64,000 bases of DNA from Leptolyngbya sp. CCY15150 (GTDB taxonomy: Bacteria > Cyanobacteriota > Cyanobacteriia > RECH01): contig NZ_JACSWB010000217.1 in the NCBI RefSeq assembly GCF_016888135.1, positions 181,850-245,849 of the forward strand. The letters run 5' to 3'. A model generated the notes under the pieces. That model was not told the DNA's origin, searched no databases, and was given only the letters and a program-made list of their open reading frames with translations. Position numbers and translations under genes: made by a program. Positions 1 to 10,201 of this stretch are shown one piece after another. How positions within the stretch are numbered: position 1 is the stretch's first letter; every line of letters begins with the position of its first letter.

Positions 1-286
1 CCTTGATAGCTCCACCTAAGTCATCCTTGAGCAACAAAAACGCGGAGGATTCTTGCAGGAATGTCTCCATGGGTTGCCAATTGGGATCTTCCGCAATGGC
101 AATGTTCATCAAGGTATTCTTAGCGACCCGACAGCTTGCGCCGGTCTGGCGTAGCTGGTTCCGTAGTTCAGTAATTTCTGAAACGGACAAACCTTTAAAG
201 TCGATGACTAAAGCTAGTTGAGCTTCGCTCAGTTCTTGCTTTAGTTCAGCAACAAGAGCCTTTTTATCGGCTAGCGTTCTACCCAT
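1..286 (-). CDS. rplJ: 50S ribosomal protein L10, 5' part (cut by window edge)
   Basis: Begins with ATG at 286 and runs off the window at position 1, so about 95 N-terminal residues are visible. The start MGRTLADKKALVAEL and the downstream segment VIDFKGLSVSEITELRNQLR are typical of L10, which binds 23S rRNA and anchors the L7/L12 stalk. It follows rplA in the same direction, as in the usual bacterial rplKAJL order; rplL would lie outside the window. The 335-base gap before it holds an L10-type leader and a terminator-like hairpin, so its expression is probably controlled separately from rplKA by L10(L12)4 feedback. Identification is firm although the gene is partial. Confidence 0.93.
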   Translation of the reverse strand, partial: MGRTLADKKALVAELKQELSEAQLALVIDFKGLSVSEITELRNQLRQTGASCRVAKNTLMNIAIAEDPNWQPMETFLQESSAFLLLKDDLGGAIK

Positions 287-406
287 TACACTGTTCACCT
301 CCTTAACGTGGGTGTATCGCCAAACTTGAAGGACAGACTGGGGCTATATCGAATCAGCAGCATCGAGTCAGCAACGACGACATAGCATCAGTCTGGCGCA
401 GGCTCC

Positions 407-440
407 AAAACAAAAGCCCTGGTGTTTCAACCAGAGCTTC
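407..440 (-). terminator. attenuator hairpin before rplJ
   Basis: On the minus strand a stem pairs CTCTGGT with ACCAGGG around a short loop (416-440) and is followed by TTTTGTTTT (407-415), the form of an intrinsic terminator. It lies after the L10 leader core and before rplJ, so it can act as an attenuator: read-through into rplJ when the leader is free, termination when L10 is in excess. The regulatory logic is inferred from known L10 leaders. Confidence 0.7.
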
Positions 441-442
441 GC

Positions 443-535
443 AAACCAAAGGACAGACCGCGACGGGTTCCTTTGCTATGCATACCTCGGCAGGATATTT
501 AAGCGTAGGCACCTGCTGTCTCTGGTTTGCTATGA
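443..535 (-). ncRNA. L10 ribosomal-protein leader (rplJ leader RNA)
   Basis: Read on the minus strand, the segment contains AGACAGCAGGTGC (about 512-524) and later CCTGCCGAGGT (484-494). These two pairing strands and their flanks are what I recall as the conserved core of the bacterial L10 leader that binds L10(L12)4. A further pairing, AAAGGA (469-474) with TCCTTT (448-453), follows. The position between rplA and rplJ fits. Exact ends are estimates. Confidence 0.75.
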
Positions 536-621
536 AGTTTTAGAGCAGAAATGTTTCGTATCTACCGTCTCCCGTAGATGGTGAAGTTAATCAGCCTTTG
601 CTAGTGTACACCAAAATAGAG

Positions 622-1338
622 CTAGGCGACATCCGCAGCTTTCAGATCGCGCAGCGCACTAATATCTACTTCAATGGACGGCCCCATGGTGGATGACACA
701 TGGATACTGCGCCAGTAGCGACCCTTAGCACCCGACGGGCGATTGCGATCGATACATTCTTGCAGAGCTTTGAGGTTCGTTAAGAGATCCTCGGTAGAAA
801 ATCCTGCCTTACCAAACAGCACATGGACAATGCCTGTCCGGTCAGCCCGAAATTCTAGCTTCCCTGCTTTGAACTCTTCGATCGCCTTCGCTACATCAAA
901 GGTCACCGTTCCACCCTTAGGCGACGGCATCAATCCCTTAGGCCCAAGCATCCGACCTAATTTAGCCACCTGCGGCATCATGTCTGGCGTTGCCACCAAA
1001 ACTTCGAAGTCCAACATGCCTTTCTGAATGTCGGCAATCAGCTCTTCAGAGCCGCTGAGGTCAGCACCAGCATTGGCTGCTTCAGCCACCTTTTCCCCAC
1101 GGGCAATGACAGCCACGCGCACGGTCTGTCCTGTTCCCTTCGGTAGGGCAACAGTGGTTCTCAACTGTTGGTCTGTATATTTTGGATCGATGCCAAGGCG
1201 GATGTGGGCCTCAGCCGACTCAGGAAATTTAGCTGTAGCGGTTTCCTGCAGCAGCTTCAGGGCTTCAACCGGCTCATAGGGGCGGTCTTCAACCTTGGCA
1301 TACAGCTCTTTCAAGCGGCGGGATAACTTTTTCGTCAT
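622..1338 (-). CDS. rplA: 50S ribosomal protein L1
   Basis: A 238-residue protein of normal L1 length. Hallmarks include the segment [18 protein letters not shown] in the RNA-binding region and the N-terminal [21 protein letters not shown]1 binds 23S rRNA at the L1 stalk and also represses its own operon by binding its mRNA. It follows rplK by about 90 bases in the same direction and probably shares its transcript. Nothing unusual is seen. Confidence 0.97.
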   Translation of the reverse strand: MTKKLSRRLKELYAKVEDRPYEPVEALKLLQETATAKFPESAEAHIRLGIDPKYTDQQLRTTVALPKGTGQTVRVAVIARGEKVAEAANAGADLSGSEELIADIQKGMLDFEVLVATPDMMPQVAKLGRMLGPKGLMPSPKGGTVTFDVAKAIEEFKAGKLEFRADRTGIVHVLFGKAGFSTEDLLTNLKALQECIDRNRPSGAKGRYWRSIHVSSTMGPSIEVDISALRDLKAADVA

Positions 1339-1431
1339 GGTGTATGTCTCCTTGGGGTACTGACGAGGATGCTCCTCTCCCCCAACTAGGGTTTAACAAA
1401 AAATCTGAGCGTATCTGTTCGTCTGCTAGGA

Positions 1432-1857
1432 CTAATCTGCTAAGGTCACACCCATGTTACGGGCAGTTCCCTCAACAATTTTCATCGCGGCTTCAATATC
1501 GTTGGCGTTGAGGTCAGGCATTTTCACCTGAGCAATTTCCTGTAGCTGAGCCCGAGTGATGGTGCCAACTTTTTTGCTGTTAGGCTCGCCCGACCCTTTC
1601 TCAATGCCGATCGCCTTCTTAATCAACACAGAGGCAGGAGGCGTTTTGAGGATGAACGTAAAGCTCCGATCTTCATAGACGGAGATTTCTACGGGTACCA
1701 CCAGACCCACTTGATCAGCGGTACGGGCATTATATTCTTTGCAGAACATCATGATGTTCACCCCATGCTGACCCAAGGCTGGCCCAATGGGAGGAGCAGG
1801 GTTCGCTTTGCCAGCCGAAATGGCTAGCTTGATTAGTGCAACAACTTTCTTTGCCAT
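1432..1857 (-). CDS. rplK: 50S ribosomal protein L11
   Basis: Starts at ATG 1857 ([20 protein letters not shown]); the open frame extends 21 codons further upstream but into nusG, so the internal ATG is the natural start, giving 141 residues, the standard L11 length. The N-terminal [17 protein letters not shown] segment is the proline-rich domain used by thiostrepton and by stringent-response factors. The nusG stop lies seven bases upstream, so the two genes are almost certainly co-transcribed. Confidence 0.97.
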   Translation of the reverse strand: MAKKVVALIKLAISAGKANPAPPIGPALGQHGVNIMMFCKEYNARTADQVGLVVPVEISVYEDRSFTFILKTPPASVLIKKAIGIEKGSGEPNSKKVGTITRAQLQEIAQVKMPDLNANDIEAAMKIVEGTARNMGVTLAD

Positions 1858-1864
1858 TGATCTA

Positions 1865-2536
1865 TCAACTCTGTTTCTGAATTTGGTTGAATTCCAACTC
1901 GACGGGGGTATCTCGCCCAAAGATTGAAAGCAGCGCCTTCAGCTTACTGCGCTCAGGGCTAACATCAATCACCTCGCCTTCAAAGTCCTTAAATGGCCCA
2001 GACAAAACCATAATTTTGTCTCCAGCCACCATATCGACCTTTACCACAGGACGCTGTTCTTGAGCCTGCTTGAAAATCCGCTCAACTTCGGCGTGCCCCA
2101 AGGGCATGGGCTTCACGTGCCCACGCGATCGCCCTGTACGGGTTCGCTGTTCTGCCCCGACGAAGTTGATCACATTGGGAGTATTCTTGACGACCTGCCA
2201 AGTTTCATTGTCCATAACCATGCGCACTAACACATAGCCAGGAAAAACTTTCTCAGCAATTTCCTTAGGCTTACCAGCTTTCGTAGGCTTAAGGATAGGG
2301 GTTTGAGGAATCTCAATCTGGAAGATGCGGTTCGCCACATCAAGCATGCCCAATCGCTGCTCAAGGTTAAGCTTGACACGCTTTTCACAGCCAGATGCAA
2401 CTTGCACAGCATACCAACGAGCAGAGCGACGAATGTCTTTCGCCTCTCCCTGCTCAGGGTCTGATTCATTCAAGTTTGATTCGTCTGAACCGAACTGATC
2501 ATCTTGCAATTCGGATTCGTCTGGCGTGAATGTCAT
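1865..2536 (-). CDS. nusG: transcription termination/antitermination factor NusG
   Basis: A 223-residue protein. After an acidic low-complexity N-terminus (residues 1-37) comes the NGN domain ([21 protein letters not shown], then [21 protein letters not shown]) and a C-terminal KOW domain ([19 protein letters not shown]). NusG binds RNA polymerase and links it to Rho or the ribosome. The acidic N-terminal extension is longer than in E. coli NusG. The gene abuts secE with no intervening base and precedes rplK by seven bases, the classic secE-nusG-rplK arrangement. Confidence 0.96.
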   Translation of the reverse strand: MTFTPDESELQDDQFGSDESNLNESDPEQGEAKDIRRSARWYAVQVASGCEKRVKLNLEQRLGMLDVANRIFQIEIPQTPILKPTKAGKPKEIAEKVFPGYVLVRMVMDNETWQVVKNTPNVINFVGAEQRTRTGRSRGHVKPMPLGHAEVERIFKQAQEQRPVVKVDMVAGDKIMVLSGPFKDFEGEVIDVSPERSKLKALLSIFGRDTPVELEFNQIQKQS

Positions 2537-2767
2537 TTAGAATACCTGCTTTGCCGCCCAACTAAACAACTTATCTATAAAGTAGATGATTGTGGCTGAG
2601 AGGCTGACCATTAGAATGACAGCAATGGATTCACTGATGAGCTGTTGGCGACTTGGCCAAACGACTTTATCAAGCTCCTCTTTCGTGCCCTTCAAAAATT
2701 CAGATGCATTGAACTGTGAAGTTGCTTCTTCTGCTGCCGCTGGAGTTGCCTTGCCTTTTTCAGCCAT
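2537..2767 (-). CDS. secE: preprotein translocase subunit SecE
   Basis: A 76-residue protein with a soluble N-terminus, the SecE motif FLKGTKEELDKVVWPSRQQL, and one C-terminal transmembrane segment (ESIAVILMVSLSATIIYFID). This is the short single-span form found in cyanobacteria. It forms the SecYEG channel in the plasma and thylakoid membranes. Its stop codon directly touches the nusG start, so the two are translationally linked. tRNA-Trp lies just upstream in the same direction, a commonly seen order. Confidence 0.96.
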   Translation of the reverse strand: MAEKGKATPAAAEEATSQFNASEFLKGTKEELDKVVWPSRQQLISESIAVILMVSLSATIIYFIDKLFSWAAKQVF

Positions 2768-2964
2768 CCCGTCACCTACGCTATACGTGCCCTTGTTGAT
2801 GCCTAGCTTGCGATCATCGCCGATTCTCTAGCCACTACCCCAACCATGGATCCCACCAACCGATGCTCGGATGACAGCTAGGGTAAGGGCTGTGCTGACA
2901 TCGTGCCCTGGGAGCGAACTCTTACTGCACGTCATCAAAGAACCATAGGCCATAAAAAATGGAG

Positions 2965-3037
2965 CGCGCCCTGGAGGACTCGAACCCCCGACATCAGGTT
3001 TTGGAGACCTGCGTTCTACCAACTGAACTAAGAGCGC
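2965..3037 (-). tRNA. trnW: tRNA-Trp (anticodon CCA)
   Basis: On the minus strand a 73-base cloverleaf can be folded: acceptor GCGCTCT pairs with AGGGCGC, the D arm contains AGTTCAGTTGGTAGAAC, the anticodon loop reads CTCCAAA with CCA as anticodon, and the T arm contains GGGTTCGAGTCC. The discriminator base is G and CCA is not encoded. It sits between rplS and secE, as in many bacteria. Confidence 0.95.
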
Positions 3038-3129
3038 ACGAGCTGAGGCTAACTCAGCGTACCACTATAGAGTTTAACAGTTTCCTTGCGTTTCCTTCAC
3101 GCAGCTCGAAAAACCTATAGCGACAAGCA

Positions 3130-3492
3130 CTACAGTGCCCGATCGAACCGTTGCTTGAGGCGAGTAGCCTTACCAACGCGATCGCGCAAGTAGTATAGCT
3201 TAGCACGACGGGCCTTGCCTCGGCGAATCACTTTGATGGTGTCCACTCGGGGAGAGTGAAGCATAAAGACTCGCTCTACGCCGACACCTTGGAAGACACG
3301 GCGCACGGTAATGGTTTCGTTAATGCCACCATTCCGCATAGCGATGATCGTTCCTTCGTAGGGCTGAACCCGCTCTTTTCCACCTTCACTAATACGAACA
3401 CCGACACGAATCGTGTCGCCGACATAAAGCACAGGCAGATCCGATTTGATATGTACCGCTTCAACAGAGCGGATGATCTCTTGAGTGTTCAT
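3130..3492 (-). CDS. rplS: 50S ribosomal protein L19
   Basis: A 120-residue protein with the L19 signatures [28 protein letters not shown] (in parts) and [18 protein letters not shown] followed by a basic C-terminus, [20 protein letters not shown]19 sits at the 30S-50S interface. It is co-directional with tRNA-Trp and secE but separated by the tRNA and about 90 bases, so it may be transcribed on its own promoter in the 366-base gap upstream. Confidence 0.96.
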   Translation of the reverse strand: MNTQEIIRSVEAVHIKSDLPVLYVGDTIRVGVRISEGGKERVQPYEGTIIAMRNGGINETITVRRVFQGVGVERVFMLHSPRVDTIKVIRRGKARRAKLYYLRDRVGKATRLKQRFDRAL

Positions 3493-3858
3493 AGTTTAGC
3501 GAAACTCACAATTCTTTACTATACGTGAGGGGGTGGGGCCATGTCTAGCATTTTTATAAAAACCCAGCAATTCTCAGGTTGAACATCTTGTCCGAGCTTG
3601 CTGATAACAGTGTTTGCTGAGAACAGTACCTATAGGGTCAGCGCTCCCCCGTTGAGACCTGGCTTGATCGCTCCTGTGACGACTACTCCTATGACGACTA
3701 AAGTCTGGGCGCAGGAACGATATCACGATACCACCGCATCCCGTTGGAGATTCACGTTTGTTTAACCGGATTGGGAGAGATGCCATCACCCAAAGCGCGA
3801 TCGCCCCTATAAAGAAGCGATCGCGCTCTGCTTGAACTGCGGCTAACCTGGGAACCTG
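3493..3858. other. intergenic gap between tal and rplS with a HIP1 hairpin
   Basis: No convincing gene. A perfect 11-base inverted repeat, AGCGCGATCGC at 3794-3804 and GCGATCGCGCT at 3817-3827, is built from two HIP1 sites and lies just past the tal stop. It lacks a T-run on either side, so it may be a processing or pausing hairpin rather than a simple terminator. The remainder should hold the rplS promoter, which I could not pinpoint. Confidence 0.5.
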
Positions 3859-5037
3859 TTACACCTTGGCCAATCGGAAGGCGGCACCTAGCCCAGCTCC
3901 CATTTCTTCTGGGGTGATTTTGCCATCATGGTTGAGATCGAGGGCATCAAACACGGCATCGCTGCCCATCCATTCTTCCCGAGTGATGAAGCCGTCTCCA
4001 TCGAGGTCGTAGGCACGAAACACGTCTTCTGCTGCATGGCTGACGATGTCGCTCCCATCAATCCGAGAGAGGCGCTCAGCCAGGAGTTCTTCTAGGGCAA
4101 CGAGGGCCTTAGAAAAGCCTTGAATACCTTCATCTAGCTTGTCAGAAGCCATGCGGTCAGTGCTATGCATGGACTCGAAGGTAGCTTTGTCGATCTGAAT
4201 GGCTTCAAGATCAGATTGAGCCGCCTGTTTGGGATCGAGCTTCCGGGGTAGCTCCGCGATGGTGCTATCCAACTGTTCCAGCAGGCTTGGGGAAATGGTG
4301 AGTAGGTCGCAGCCGGCTAGTTCAGTAATTTCTCCTAGATTGCGGAAACTAGCGCCCATAATTTCGGTCTTGTGACCAAACTTTTTGTAGTAGTTATAGA
4401 TTTGCGTCACCGAAAGCACGCCCGGATCCTCCGGAGCAGGGTAGGAATCTCGCCCTGTATCTTTTTTGTACCAGTCGAGAATACGTCCGACAAAGGGAGA
4501 AATTAGGGTAACCCCGGCCTCAGCGCAGGCGATCGCTTGGTGTAGCCCAAACATCAGGGTGAGGTTGCAGTGAATGCCTTCTTTCTCAAGCTGTTCAGCC
4601 GCTTTGATGCCTTCCCAGGTGGCGGCAATCTTGATCAAAATGCGATCGCTGGAGACCCCTGCCGCCTTATATTGGGCAATCAAATCATGGGCTTTGGCAA
4701 TGGTCGCTTCGGTATCGTAGGAGAGCCGAGCATCGACTTCTGTGGACACTCGCCCCGGAATAATTTCGAGAATTTTCAGACCGAAGGCCACCGCAAGGCG
4801 ATCGAACGCTAGGGTGACGATGTCTTTCTGGCTGGCATCAGCACCCGCATCTTGCTGGGCTTGGGCCAAGGTTATATCTACGATTTCTTGATATTCCGGC
4901 ATTTGAGCCGCCGCTGTGATCAGCGAAGGGTTGGTCGTGGCGTCTTGGGGCTTCACCTTTTTAATGGCTTGAATATCACCGGTGTCGGCGACGACCACAG
5001 TCATCTCACGAAGTTGTTCAAGTAGGCTCTTAGTCAT
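3859..5037 (-). CDS. tal: transaldolase with C-terminal EF-hand pair
   Basis: A 392-residue TalB-type transaldolase of the non-oxidative pentose phosphate pathway, transferring a dihydroxyacetone unit between sugar phosphates. Visible features: catalytic Asp in DATTNPSL (about residue 32), Schiff-base Lys136 in [13 protein letters not shown], and [12 protein letters not shown]. About 60 residues longer than E. coli TalB because of two EF-hand loops at the C-terminus, [12 protein letters not shown] (344-355) and [12 protein letters not shown] (367-378), both with the full set of Ca-ligand positions. This fusion is known from other cyanobacteria; what calcium does to the enzyme is not something I can state. 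It is downstream of and co-directional with glgP (79 bases) and xfp, suggesting a carbon-metabolism operon. Confidence 0.95.
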   Translation of the reverse strand: MTKSLLEQLREMTVVVADTGDIQAIKKVKPQDATTNPSLITAAAQMPEYQEIVDITLAQAQQDAGADASQKDIVTLAFDRLAVAFGLKILEIIPGRVSTEVDARLSYDTEATIAKAHDLIAQYKAAGVSSDRILIKIAATWEGIKAAEQLEKEGIHCNLTLMFGLHQAIACAEAGVTLISPFVGRILDWYKKDTGRDSYPAPEDPGVLSVTQIYNYYKKFGHKTEIMGASFRNLGEITELAGCDLLTISPSLLEQLDSTIAELPRKLDPKQAAQSDLEAIQIDKATFESMHSTDRMASDKLDEGIQGFSKALVALEELLAERLSRIDGSDIVSHAAEDVFRAYDLDGDGFITREEWMGSDAVFDALDLNHDGKITPEEMGAGLGAAFRLAKV

Positions 5038-5116
5038 AGTTTGAAGGAAAGTACAGTAGAGGGCAGAAAGGTAGGACGGTGGGGTTCATCCTGCGCAGCA
5101 CGAACCCCAAGCATGG

Positions 5117-7675
5117 CTATTGTTCAACCTTGAAGCCAGCGCTGGCTTGGTTGTAGTCTTCAACCTCAATGGTGACGGGCTTCACGTTCCAAATCTCGTC
5201 GCAGTATTGACGGATGGTGCGATCGGAGGAGAATTTACCCATGCGCGCAGCATTCACGATCGACATGCGCGTCCATGTTGCCTGATCCCGATAGATCTGG
5301 CTGACGTGCTTCTGGCTTTCCACATAGGATTGATAATCTGCCAGCAGCATGTATTCATCATGGTGGAGCAGGGAGTCCACAATGGGGCGGAAGAGATCCG
5401 GGTCGCCGGGCGAGAAGTCACCACAGGCGATCGCATCGATCACATCCCGCAGTTCTTGGTTGCCGTTGTAGTATTCCATCGGGTCATAGCCCCGTTGTTT
5501 CATACTCAACACTTCTTCTGCCGTTAAGCCAAACAGGAAGAAGTTCTCTTCACCCACTTCCTCGCGAATTTCGATGTTGGCACCGTCTAAGGTACCGATG
5601 GTGAGTGCGCCATTCATCGAGAATTTCATGTTGCCGGTGCCGGAAGCCTCCTTACCCGCCATGGAAATTTGCTCCGACAGATCTGCCGCCGGATAAATGC
5701 GCTGCCCCAGGGAGGCATTGAAGTTGGCCAAGAAGACCACCTTGATGCGACCGCGCACGTGGGGAGCCCGATTCACCACATCAGCCACCGCATTCACCAA
5801 TTTGATGATCAGCTTAGCCATGTAGTAGCCCGGAGCTGCCTTGCCGCCAAAGATAAAGGTGCGGGGCACGATATCCAGCCCTGGATCGCGCCGTAGGCGG
5901 TTGTAGAGGGTGATGATATTCAACACGGCCAACAACTGGCGTTTGTATTCATGAATCCGCTTCACCTGCACATCAAACATGGAGTTGACATCGACATCAA
6001 TGCCGTTGTGCTTCCAGATATAGGCCGCCAAATCTTTCTTATTCTGCTGCTTGATCTGCCGCCAGCGATCGCAAAATTCTGGATCATCCACAAACTCTTC
6101 CAGCTTGCGCATTTGGTCTAGGTGGGTGAGCCATCCTTTACCACCGAGCTTTTCGGTCAACAGCTCCGATAGGGCAGGATTACTCAGCAAAATCCAGCGG
6201 CGCGGCGTCACACCATTGGTTTTGTTGGTGAACTTCTCGGGCCAGAGTTCATAGAAGTCCTTCAGCACACTTTGCTTCAGCAACTCGGTGTGGAGGGCAG
6301 CGACCCCGTTGATAGCATGACTGCCGACACAGGCCAAGGATGCCATGCGCACCGACTTCTCAGGCTGCTCTTGGATAATCGACAGGCGGGAAATACGTCC
6401 CTCATCTTTGGGATACCAGGTTTTCACATCTTCCATGAAGCGGAAGTTGATTTCGTAAATGATTTCCAACAGACGCGGCAACACCCGTTCCAACAGGCTG
6501 ACAGGCCAACGCTCTAGCGCTTCCGGCATCAGGGTGTGGTTGGTAAAGGCAAAGGTGTTTTGGGTAATGTGCCATGCATGGTTCCATTCCAGTTCATACT
6601 CATCCAGCAGCAAACGCATGAGTTCAGCAATACCAATGGTGGGATGGGTATCGTTGAGCTGGATGGCGAAGTATTCATGGAAGTCATCCAAGGTAGGATG
6701 CACCATCAAATGACGGCGAATCATATCTTGCAGCGATGCCGACACGAAGAAATACTGCTGTTCTAGCCGCAGTTCGCGTCCTTGAGGCGTATTGTCGTTG
6801 GGATACAACACCTTGGAGATGGTCTCAGAGCTCATCTTCTCCGCCACCGCGTTGTCATATTGCCCAGAGTTAAAAGCGTCGAAGTCAAATTCGTCGCTGG
6901 CCTCTGCCTTCCAAAGCCGGAGGGTGTTGACGGTGTTGGTGTTGTAGCCAGGGACAGGGGTGTCGTAGGGGATGGCGATCACGGTGCGTCCTGGAATCCA
7001 GCAAACGCGATAGTGGCCGCGATCGTCGGTGTAGGGCTCGGTGTAGCCGCCGAGTTTAATTTCTACCTTGGCTTCTGGACGAGCAATTTCCCAAGGGTTG
7101 CCCAGTTTTAACCAGTTGTCAGGAATTTCGAGCTGAAATCCATTGCGAATGATTTGGTGAAAAATGCCAAATTCATAGCGAATGCCATAGCCAATAGCCG
7201 GCATTTCCAACGTCGCCAGGGAGTCTAGAAAACAAGCCGCCAAACGACCTAAACCGCCATTGCCAAGACCTGGATCTTCTTCCTGTTCCAGAAGCTTATC
7301 CATGTCGAGTCCTGTTTCGGCAACGGCTTGCTTCACCTGGTCATAGATTTCCAAGTTGATCAAACTGTTGCCCAAATGCCGACCCATGAGAAATTCAGCG
7401 GACAGATAGGCGACCATTTTCACCTTTTCGTCCGTGTAGCGTTCTTGGGTTTTCAGCCAGCGGTAGAGGAGGCGATCGCGTACTGTATAGGCAAGGGCAG
7501 TATAAAAGTCGTTATCGGTCGCCGTGGCAGCATTTTTACCTTGAAGATAAAATAAGTGATCGGCAAAGGCTCGCTTGAGCGTTTCAATACTCAGCCCAGT
7601 ACGGTCATCTTCGACCTGAACCGTGGGACATTCGAAGGACTGGTTTTGGCTGTTGATTGCGTCGTAGGTTGTCAT
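5117..7675 (-). CDS. glgP: glycogen phosphorylase
   Basis: An 852-residue glycogen/starch/alpha-glucan phosphorylase (GT35) that releases glucose 1-phosphate from stored glycogen. Seen directly: EDPGLGNGGLGRLAACFLDS near the N-terminus, VKRIHEYKRQLL, and the pyridoxal-phosphate site EASGTGNMKFSMNG, where Lys684 would carry the cofactor. Length is normal for the family and the ATG at 7675 gives the usual N-terminal region. It lies between xfp (144 bases upstream) and tal (79 bases downstream), all in one direction, so glycogen breakdown is placed with phosphoketolase and pentose-phosphate steps. Confidence 0.97.
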   Translation of the reverse strand: MTTYDAINSQNQSFECPTVQVEDDRTGLSIETLKRAFADHLFYLQGKNAATATDNDFYTALAYTVRDRLLYRWLKTQERYTDEKVKMVAYLSAEFLMGRHLGNSLINLEIYDQVKQAVAETGLDMDKLLEQEEDPGLGNGGLGRLAACFLDSLATLEMPAIGYGIRYEFGIFHQIIRNGFQLEIPDNWLKLGNPWEIARPEAKVEIKLGGYTEPYTDDRGHYRVCWIPGRTVIAIPYDTPVPGYNTNTVNTLRLWKAEASDEFDFDAFNSGQYDNAVAEKMSSETISKVLYPNDNTPQGRELRLEQQYFFVSASLQDMIRRHLMVHPTLDDFHEYFAIQLNDTHPTIGIAELMRLLLDEYELEWNHAWHITQNTFAFTNHTLMPEALERWPVSLLERVLPRLLEIIYEINFRFMEDVKTWYPKDEGRISRLSIIQEQPEKSVRMASLACVGSHAINGVAALHTELLKQSVLKDFYELWPEKFTNKTNGVTPRRWILLSNPALSELLTEKLGGKGWLTHLDQMRKLEEFVDDPEFCDRWRQIKQQNKKDLAAYIWKHNGIDVDVNSMFDVQVKRIHEYKRQLLAVLNIITLYNRLRRDPGLDIVPRTFIFGGKAAPGYYMAKLIIKLVNAVADVVNRAPHVRGRIKVVFLANFNASLGQRIYPAADLSEQISMAGKEASGTGNMKFSMNGALTIGTLDGANIEIREEVGEENFFLFGLTAEEVLSMKQRGYDPMEYYNGNQELRDVIDAIACGDFSPGDPDLFRPIVDSLLHHDEYMLLADYQSYVESQKHVSQIYRDQATWTRMSIVNAARMGKFSSDRTIRQYCDEIWNVKPVTIEVEDYNQASAGFKVEQ

Positions 7676-7819
7676 GAGTTGTTCTCGCGGTTGTGCAGTC
7701 GGGTCAACATGGACGGGGGCGATCGCTGGATATAGATTGCGTGGGTAGCAGGATCTGAGGTAAGACCCAGAGGAGGGTCAGGGGGCGATCGCCCAACGCC
7801 CCTGTCGTGGTGGACGTCC

Positions 7820-10201
7820 CTAATAGGGCCACATCCAATCCCGGATATCGGGCATATCTTGCCCGTGGCGGGCAATGTAGTGTTTGTGATCGATCAGCTT
7901 GTCCCGTAGCGTTTGCATCACATAGGCACCCGTACTCTGAAGAGAGGGAACCCGTTCAATCACGTCCATCGCCAAATGGAAGCGATCGAGGTCATTGAGC
8001 ACCACCATATCAAATGGCGTGGTGGTGGTTCCTTCTTCTTTGTAGCCGCGCACGTGCATATTTTTATGATTCGTGCGGCGGTAGGTGAGTCGATGAATTA
8101 GCCAAGGATAGCCGTGGTAGGCAAAGATGATCGGCTTATCGGTGGTAAAGAGGGTGTCAAACTCCTTATCATTCAGCCCGTGAGGGTGTTCACTCTCCGG
8201 TTGGAGGGTCATCAAGTCCACCACGTTAATCACCCGCACCTTGAGGTCAGGGAAATGCTGCCGCAGCAGGTCAGTAGCAGCCAGCGTTTCCAGGGTAGGC
8301 ACATCGCCTGCGCAAGCAAGCACCACATCGGGTTCACAGCCCTGATCATTGCTGGCCCAGTCCCAAATGCCGATGCCCTTGGTGCAGTGCTTCACGGCTG
8401 CATCCATGTCTAGATATTGCAGCGACGGTTGTTTCCCCGCCACCACCACGTTGACATAGTGCCGACTGCGCAGGCAGTGATCGGTCACCGACAGCAGGGT
8501 GTTGGCATCGGGGGGAAGATACACCCGAATCACATCTGCTTTTTTATTGATCACATGGTCAATAAAACCGGGGTCTTGGTGGCTAAAGCCGTTGTGATCC
8601 TGCCGCCACACGTGGGAGGTGAGCAGGTAGTTGAGAGAGGCAATGGGCCGCCGCCAAGGAATGTGGCGAGTAGTCTTCAGCCATTTAGCATGTTGGTTAA
8701 ACATGGAGTCAATCAAATGGATGAAGGCTTCATAGCAGGAGAAGAAGCCATGGCGACCGGTGAGCAGGTAGCCTTCGAGCCAGCCCTGGCAGGTGTGCTC
8801 ACTGAGGATCTCCATAACCCGACCATTGGCAGCCAGGTGATCATCCTCGGGCAGCGTTTCAGCAACCCAGGTGCGCTCGCTCACCTCAAAGATGGGATGC
8901 AGGCGGTTGGACGCCGTTTCATCGGGGCCAAAGACCCGAAAGTTTTGGCTATCCATGTTTTGCTTCATCACATCCCGGAGGAACTTGCCCATTTCCAAGG
9001 TGGCTTGGGCGTAGGTGGTCGCGGGTTTGGGAACGGGAACGGCATAGTCTTGGAAGTCTGGCATTCGCAGATCCCGCAGCAGAATACCGCCATTGGCGTG
9101 GGGATTGGCACCCATGCGGCGATCGCCCTCAGGAGCGAGGGCCGCCAGTTCAGGGATCAGCGTACCGGCTTCATCAAACAGCTCTTCCGGCTTGTAGCTC
9201 TTCATCCAGTCTTCCAGCAGCCGGATGTGGTCGGCATTGGTAGACAGGTCAGAGAAGGGAACTTGGTGCGATCGCCAATAGTCCTCGGTTTTCTTCCCAT
9301 CCACGTCCTTTGGCCCCGTCCAGCCCTTAGGCGATTTGAGGACAATCATGGGCCACTGGGGCCGCTGCCGGAAGCCGTTGGTGCGGGCATCCTGTTGAAT
9401 GGTCTTGATTTCAGACATAGCCAGCTCCATGGTGCGAGCCATGAGCTGGTGCATTTGCTCTGGATCCGAACCTTCCACAAAGTAGGGACGATAGCCATAG
9501 CCCACAAACAGGCTTTCCAACTCCCCCGGACTGAGGCGAGACAAGACCGTGGGGTTGGCGATCTTGTAGCCATTCAGGTGCAAAATCGGCAGTACCGCCC
9601 CATCGTGGACGGGGTTGAGGAATTTGTTGGAATGCCAACTGGCCGCCAACGGGCCGGTTTCCGCCTCACCGTCGCCCACCACGCAGGCCACAATCAAGTC
9701 TGGGTTATCAAACGCGGCTCCATAGGCGTGGGATAGGGCATAGCCCAACTCGCCGCCTTCGTGGATCGAGCCAGGGGTTTCTGGCGCAACGTGGCTAGGA
9801 ATTCCGCCGGGGAAGGAAAACTGCTTAAACAGCCGGAAGATTCCGTCTTCATCCTGGGAAATATTAGGGTAGAACTCGCTGTAGGTGCCTTCTAAGTAGG
9901 TGTTGGCGACTAACCCAGGCCCACCGTGCCCTGGCCCAGCGATATAGACCACGTTGAGGTCTTGCGCCTTAATCAACCGATTGAGATGGACATAGATGAA
10001 ATTTAGCCCAGGGGTGGTGCCCCAATGGCCTAACAGTCGCGGCTTGATATGCTCCAACTTGAGGGGCTCTTTCAGCAACGGATTGCCGTAGAGGTAAATT
10101 TGCCCCACAGAGAGATAGTTGGCGGCTCGCCAATAGGCGTTGATTTTGCTCAGCTCTTCCGCTGATAGAGGTTTGGATTGAATGACGTCTGCAACAACCA
10201 T
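7820..10201 (-). CDS. xfp: xylulose-5-phosphate/fructose-6-phosphate phosphoketolase
   Basis: Starting at ATG 10201 ([16 protein letters not shown]) the protein has 793 residues, the normal length; the frame continues upstream to a GTG at 10276 but that segment contains a HIP1 site and does not resemble the family. Thiamine-diphosphate enzyme that splits xylulose 5-phosphate or fructose 6-phosphate with phosphate to acetyl phosphate. Family segments: [40 protein letters not shown] (TPP-binding GDGEAETG), [16 protein letters not shown] [15 protein letters not shown], and [18 protein letters not shown]. First gene of the xfp-glgP-tal run, consistent with directing glycogen-derived sugar phosphates to acetyl-CoA. 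Confidence 0.96.
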   Translation of the reverse strand: MVVADVIQSKPLSAEELSKINAYWRAANYLSVGQIYLYGNPLLKEPLKLEHIKPRLLGHWGTTPGLNFIYVHLNRLIKAQDLNVVYIAGPGHGGPGLVANTYLEGTYSEFYPNISQDEDGIFRLFKQFSFPGGIPSHVAPETPGSIHEGGELGYALSHAYGAAFDNPDLIVACVVGDGEAETGPLAASWHSNKFLNPVHDGAVLPILHLNGYKIANPTVLSRLSPGELESLFVGYGYRPYFVEGSDPEQMHQLMARTMELAMSEIKTIQQDARTNGFRQRPQWPMIVLKSPKGWTGPKDVDGKKTEDYWRSHQVPFSDLSTNADHIRLLEDWMKSYKPEELFDEAGTLIPELAALAPEGDRRMGANPHANGGILLRDLRMPDFQDYAVPVPKPATTYAQATLEMGKFLRDVMKQNMDSQNFRVFGPDETASNRLHPIFEVSERTWVAETLPEDDHLAANGRVMEILSEHTCQGWLEGYLLTGRHGFFSCYEAFIHLIDSMFNQHAKWLKTTRHIPWRRPIASLNYLLTSHVWRQDHNGFSHQDPGFIDHVINKKADVIRVYLPPDANTLLSVTDHCLRSRHYVNVVVAGKQPSLQYLDMDAAVKHCTKGIGIWDWASNDQGCEPDVVLACAGDVPTLETLAATDLLRQHFPDLKVRVINVVDLMTLQPESEHPHGLNDKEFDTLFTTDKPIIFAYHGYPWLIHRLTYRRTNHKNMHVRGYKEEGTTTTPFDMVVLNDLDRFHLAMDVIERVPSLQSTGAYVMQTLRDKLIDHKHYIARHGQDMPDIRDWMWPY

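Noticed and set aside
7672..7875. 67-codon open frame between glgP and xfp
   Set aside because: Overlaps the ends of both neighbours, Pro/Arg-rich and without ribosome-binding site.
8417..9736. 439-codon open frame on the plus strand
   Set aside because: It lies wholly antisense to phosphoketolase, has no family-like composition (His/Gly/Gln/Val-rich shadow of GC-biased codons), and the opposite strand is unambiguous.
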